A DNA stretch of 64,000 nucleotides from Oscarella lobularis (Eukaryota; Porifera; Homoscleromorpha; Homosclerophorida; Oscarellidae): contig NC_089182.1 of assembly GCF_947507565.1 (NCBI RefSeq), forward strand, positions 2,728,001 through 2,792,000, given 5' to 3'. This document shows, piece after piece, positions 58,640 to 64,000 of this stretch. The position numbers were made by a program, and so were the translations under genes. The notes below the pieces were generated by a model. That model saw nothing but the letters and a program-made list of their open reading frames with translations. It was not told the origin of the DNA and did not search any database. How positions within the stretch are numbered: position 1 is the first letter of the stretch; the number at the start of each line of letters is the position of its first letter.

Positions 58640-58740
58640 ACCGGTTTACGAATTCGCACCTATTGCGGGTAGAACCAATGAGAGCGCTAGCTGAGTCCCA
58701 CGTGACCCCAACGAACCAATGAGCGCGCTGGGCGGGGCTA
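58640..58740. promoter_or_regulatory. CCAAT / E-box / GC-box promoter
   Basis: Two CCAAT boxes each in the context AACCAATGAG, a CCACGTGACC E-box between them and a GGGCGGGG GC box follow one another within about 70 bp, with no TATA. The arrangement suggests a housekeeping, possibly bidirectional promoter. The ATG of the plus-strand ORF at 58,719 lies inside the second CCAAT box, so that ORF start is doubtful. Confidence 0.5.
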
Positions 58741-59520
58741 CGCTGTTCAAAAGCGAAGTGCACACCGATTTTCCTTCAGTTGCGGCTGAGGGTGGATGCG
58801 TCGCGGTTCGCCGCGTCTCATCCTTGAGAGGACTGGCTCGGGAGATTTGGCAGAAGGCAAGTGAGGATAGTTGGAACTCAGCGTGGCCCACGGTTAATTC
58901 CGTGCCGGAGCCTGTAGGCAGGGCGATGGGGGGCTTCGGCCTCGGTTTACGCACTGGGCAGAAGGATCGTCTAAGGTCTTATTGTCGTCAACAAGTACGG
59001 CCCGCGCTAGGCTCGAGCGGGCACGACTTGGAGGGGGTGTTCAACTATGGTCTGGTTGCCGGCACTTTTCTCACCCGAACGACGCGATTAGACCGACGAT
59101 GATCCGGCCCAGGAGCCTTCGATTCCTCCATTGCACTGTCTTCATTGTCGACTCCTACAAGCAGTGGTCAGCCTTTCTCCACTCCACAAGGCCCGGTTCT
59201 TCTCAGGAAGACATACCGAAGGCTTTGGTACCAGCGCACCGGGGTTTCGGTATTAGGGGCCGATTCTCATCCAGGTGGGTACTGATCGGAGTGGCCGAGG
59301 ACCCGCAACTCGCCCGAAAGTTTTTGGAAGGGGGTCATCGCTTTGCGAAGACTTCCCTGGGCTACGACGCGTCCGAACCTCCCCGCGGTGTAGCCTGGGT
59401 AACGCGAATACGGACGCAACATCAAAAGGTACGTACATAAATGAATTTTCAGTATCTTATTTTGTGCTTTTTAGAATCGTTTAGCTCGAAAAAACAGCGG
59501 GATCGTGAAAGTTTGGACGA
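58741..59520 (+). CDS. Unresolved GC-rich coding-like region
   Basis: Three frames are open in turn over 58,741-59,430, followed by a clear GTACGT donor (59,430) and a TTTTAG acceptor (59,474). The exon after it is open in two frames, one reading KKQRDRESLDEKADENLLK. The composition matches coding DNA here, but I could not settle the frame or splice pattern, and no family was recognised. It may be a spliced gene with unusual introns or a non-coding transcript. Confidence 0.3.
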
Positions 59521-59937
59521 GAAAGCCGATGAAAACCTCTTGAAGACGATCGTACTCCTCTGCTAGTTTTCTATTTGTACTTTTTTTGTATTAAAAGAAA
59601 GGATTTCGTTTACTGGTTGCACTTGAATTCGGTGGCGCGATTGTCAATCCATACTGGAAAACGTTGTGACTTGAGGACGATTTACTTATCTTCGACTTCG
59701 GCCGTTTTTCGTAATATTAGCGAGAGATGGTTTTAGAGGACCGTAGATGGCGTAAATGACTCTCTGATCTATGGAGGAGCAGCGTATGCACGGTAGACAA
59801 ATCACTCAATACTTATTATATGAAAAAATAAGGCTAAGAATTTCGCGCAGTTCTAATTGTTAGCTGGAGTTCCAAAAGGAGAATTACACGCCACTTCTCT
59901 TGGATAGGATCTATGGAATATGCACACAACAACATTT
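59521..59937. other. Intergenic, no gene seen
   Basis: About 417 bp between the unresolved region and the HEATR5 stop. It is AT-rich with poly-T and ATTAGCGAGAG-like stretches. Probably 3' ends of two convergent transcripts. Confidence 0.5.

Positions 59938-64000
<4,063 letters not shown>

Overview
The window is animal nuclear DNA. It carries spliced genes with very short introns (mostly about 45-80 bp, GT-AG) and very small gaps between genes. The gene set is metazoan: a Flamingo/CELSR adhesion GPCR, JMJD7, LMBRD2, RANBP3, TRAPPC5, PNO1, DEPDC1, HEATR5, GLIPR2, and large Ig/FN3 and LRR-7TM receptors. The compactness, the intron size and the unusual receptor architectures suggest an early-branching animal, and a sponge such as a homoscleromorph would fit. 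That placement is inference and was not tested by any search.

Layout. 1-11,050 is a macrosatellite region. Two near-identical copies of a unique-looking block (1-1,350 and 6,515-8,600) are each followed by a minisatellite array (about 1,355-6,495 and 8,600-11,050) built from 21-bp and 24-bp monomers. The second block is interrupted by a 717-bp element (6,769-7,485). A second copy of that element lies in the opposite orientation at 11,556-12,300. Both look like non-autonomous Helitrons, and the first block preserves the empty site. A WWE-domain gene fragment (11,163-11,528, minus) is squeezed between the satellite and the second Helitron.

12,398-29,055 is a dense housekeeping cluster: PNO1 (+), TRAPPC5 (-), RANBP3 (+), an ankyrin-repeat kinase (+), JMJD7 (-), LMBRD2 (+), two secreted Ig-like proteins (+), a GLIPR2-type CAP protein (-) and an NlpC/P60-TTL protein (+). 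29,415-40,032 is one large CELSR-type gene. 40,153-42,206 is a DEPDC1 homologue (-). 42,207-43,562 holds a hairpin-rich element and perhaps a small secreted-peptide ORF. 43,563-44,633 is a single-pass membrane protein. 45,007-52,547 is a fucolectin-like/Ig/FN3 receptor (+). 53,096-57,502 is an LRR-cysteine-rich-7TM receptor (-). 58,266-59,520 is poorly resolved. 59,938 to the right edge is the C-terminal part of HEATR5 (-).

Most genes were assembled by hand from exons. Homology calls rest on remembered family sequence patterns, and splice sites were chosen to keep frame and conservation. The housekeeping genes act in ribosome assembly (PNO1), vesicle tethering and transport (TRAPPC5, HEATR5), nuclear export (RANBP3) and protein hydroxylation (JMJD7). 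The 29-57 kb half is dominated by cell-surface receptors and adhesion proteins.
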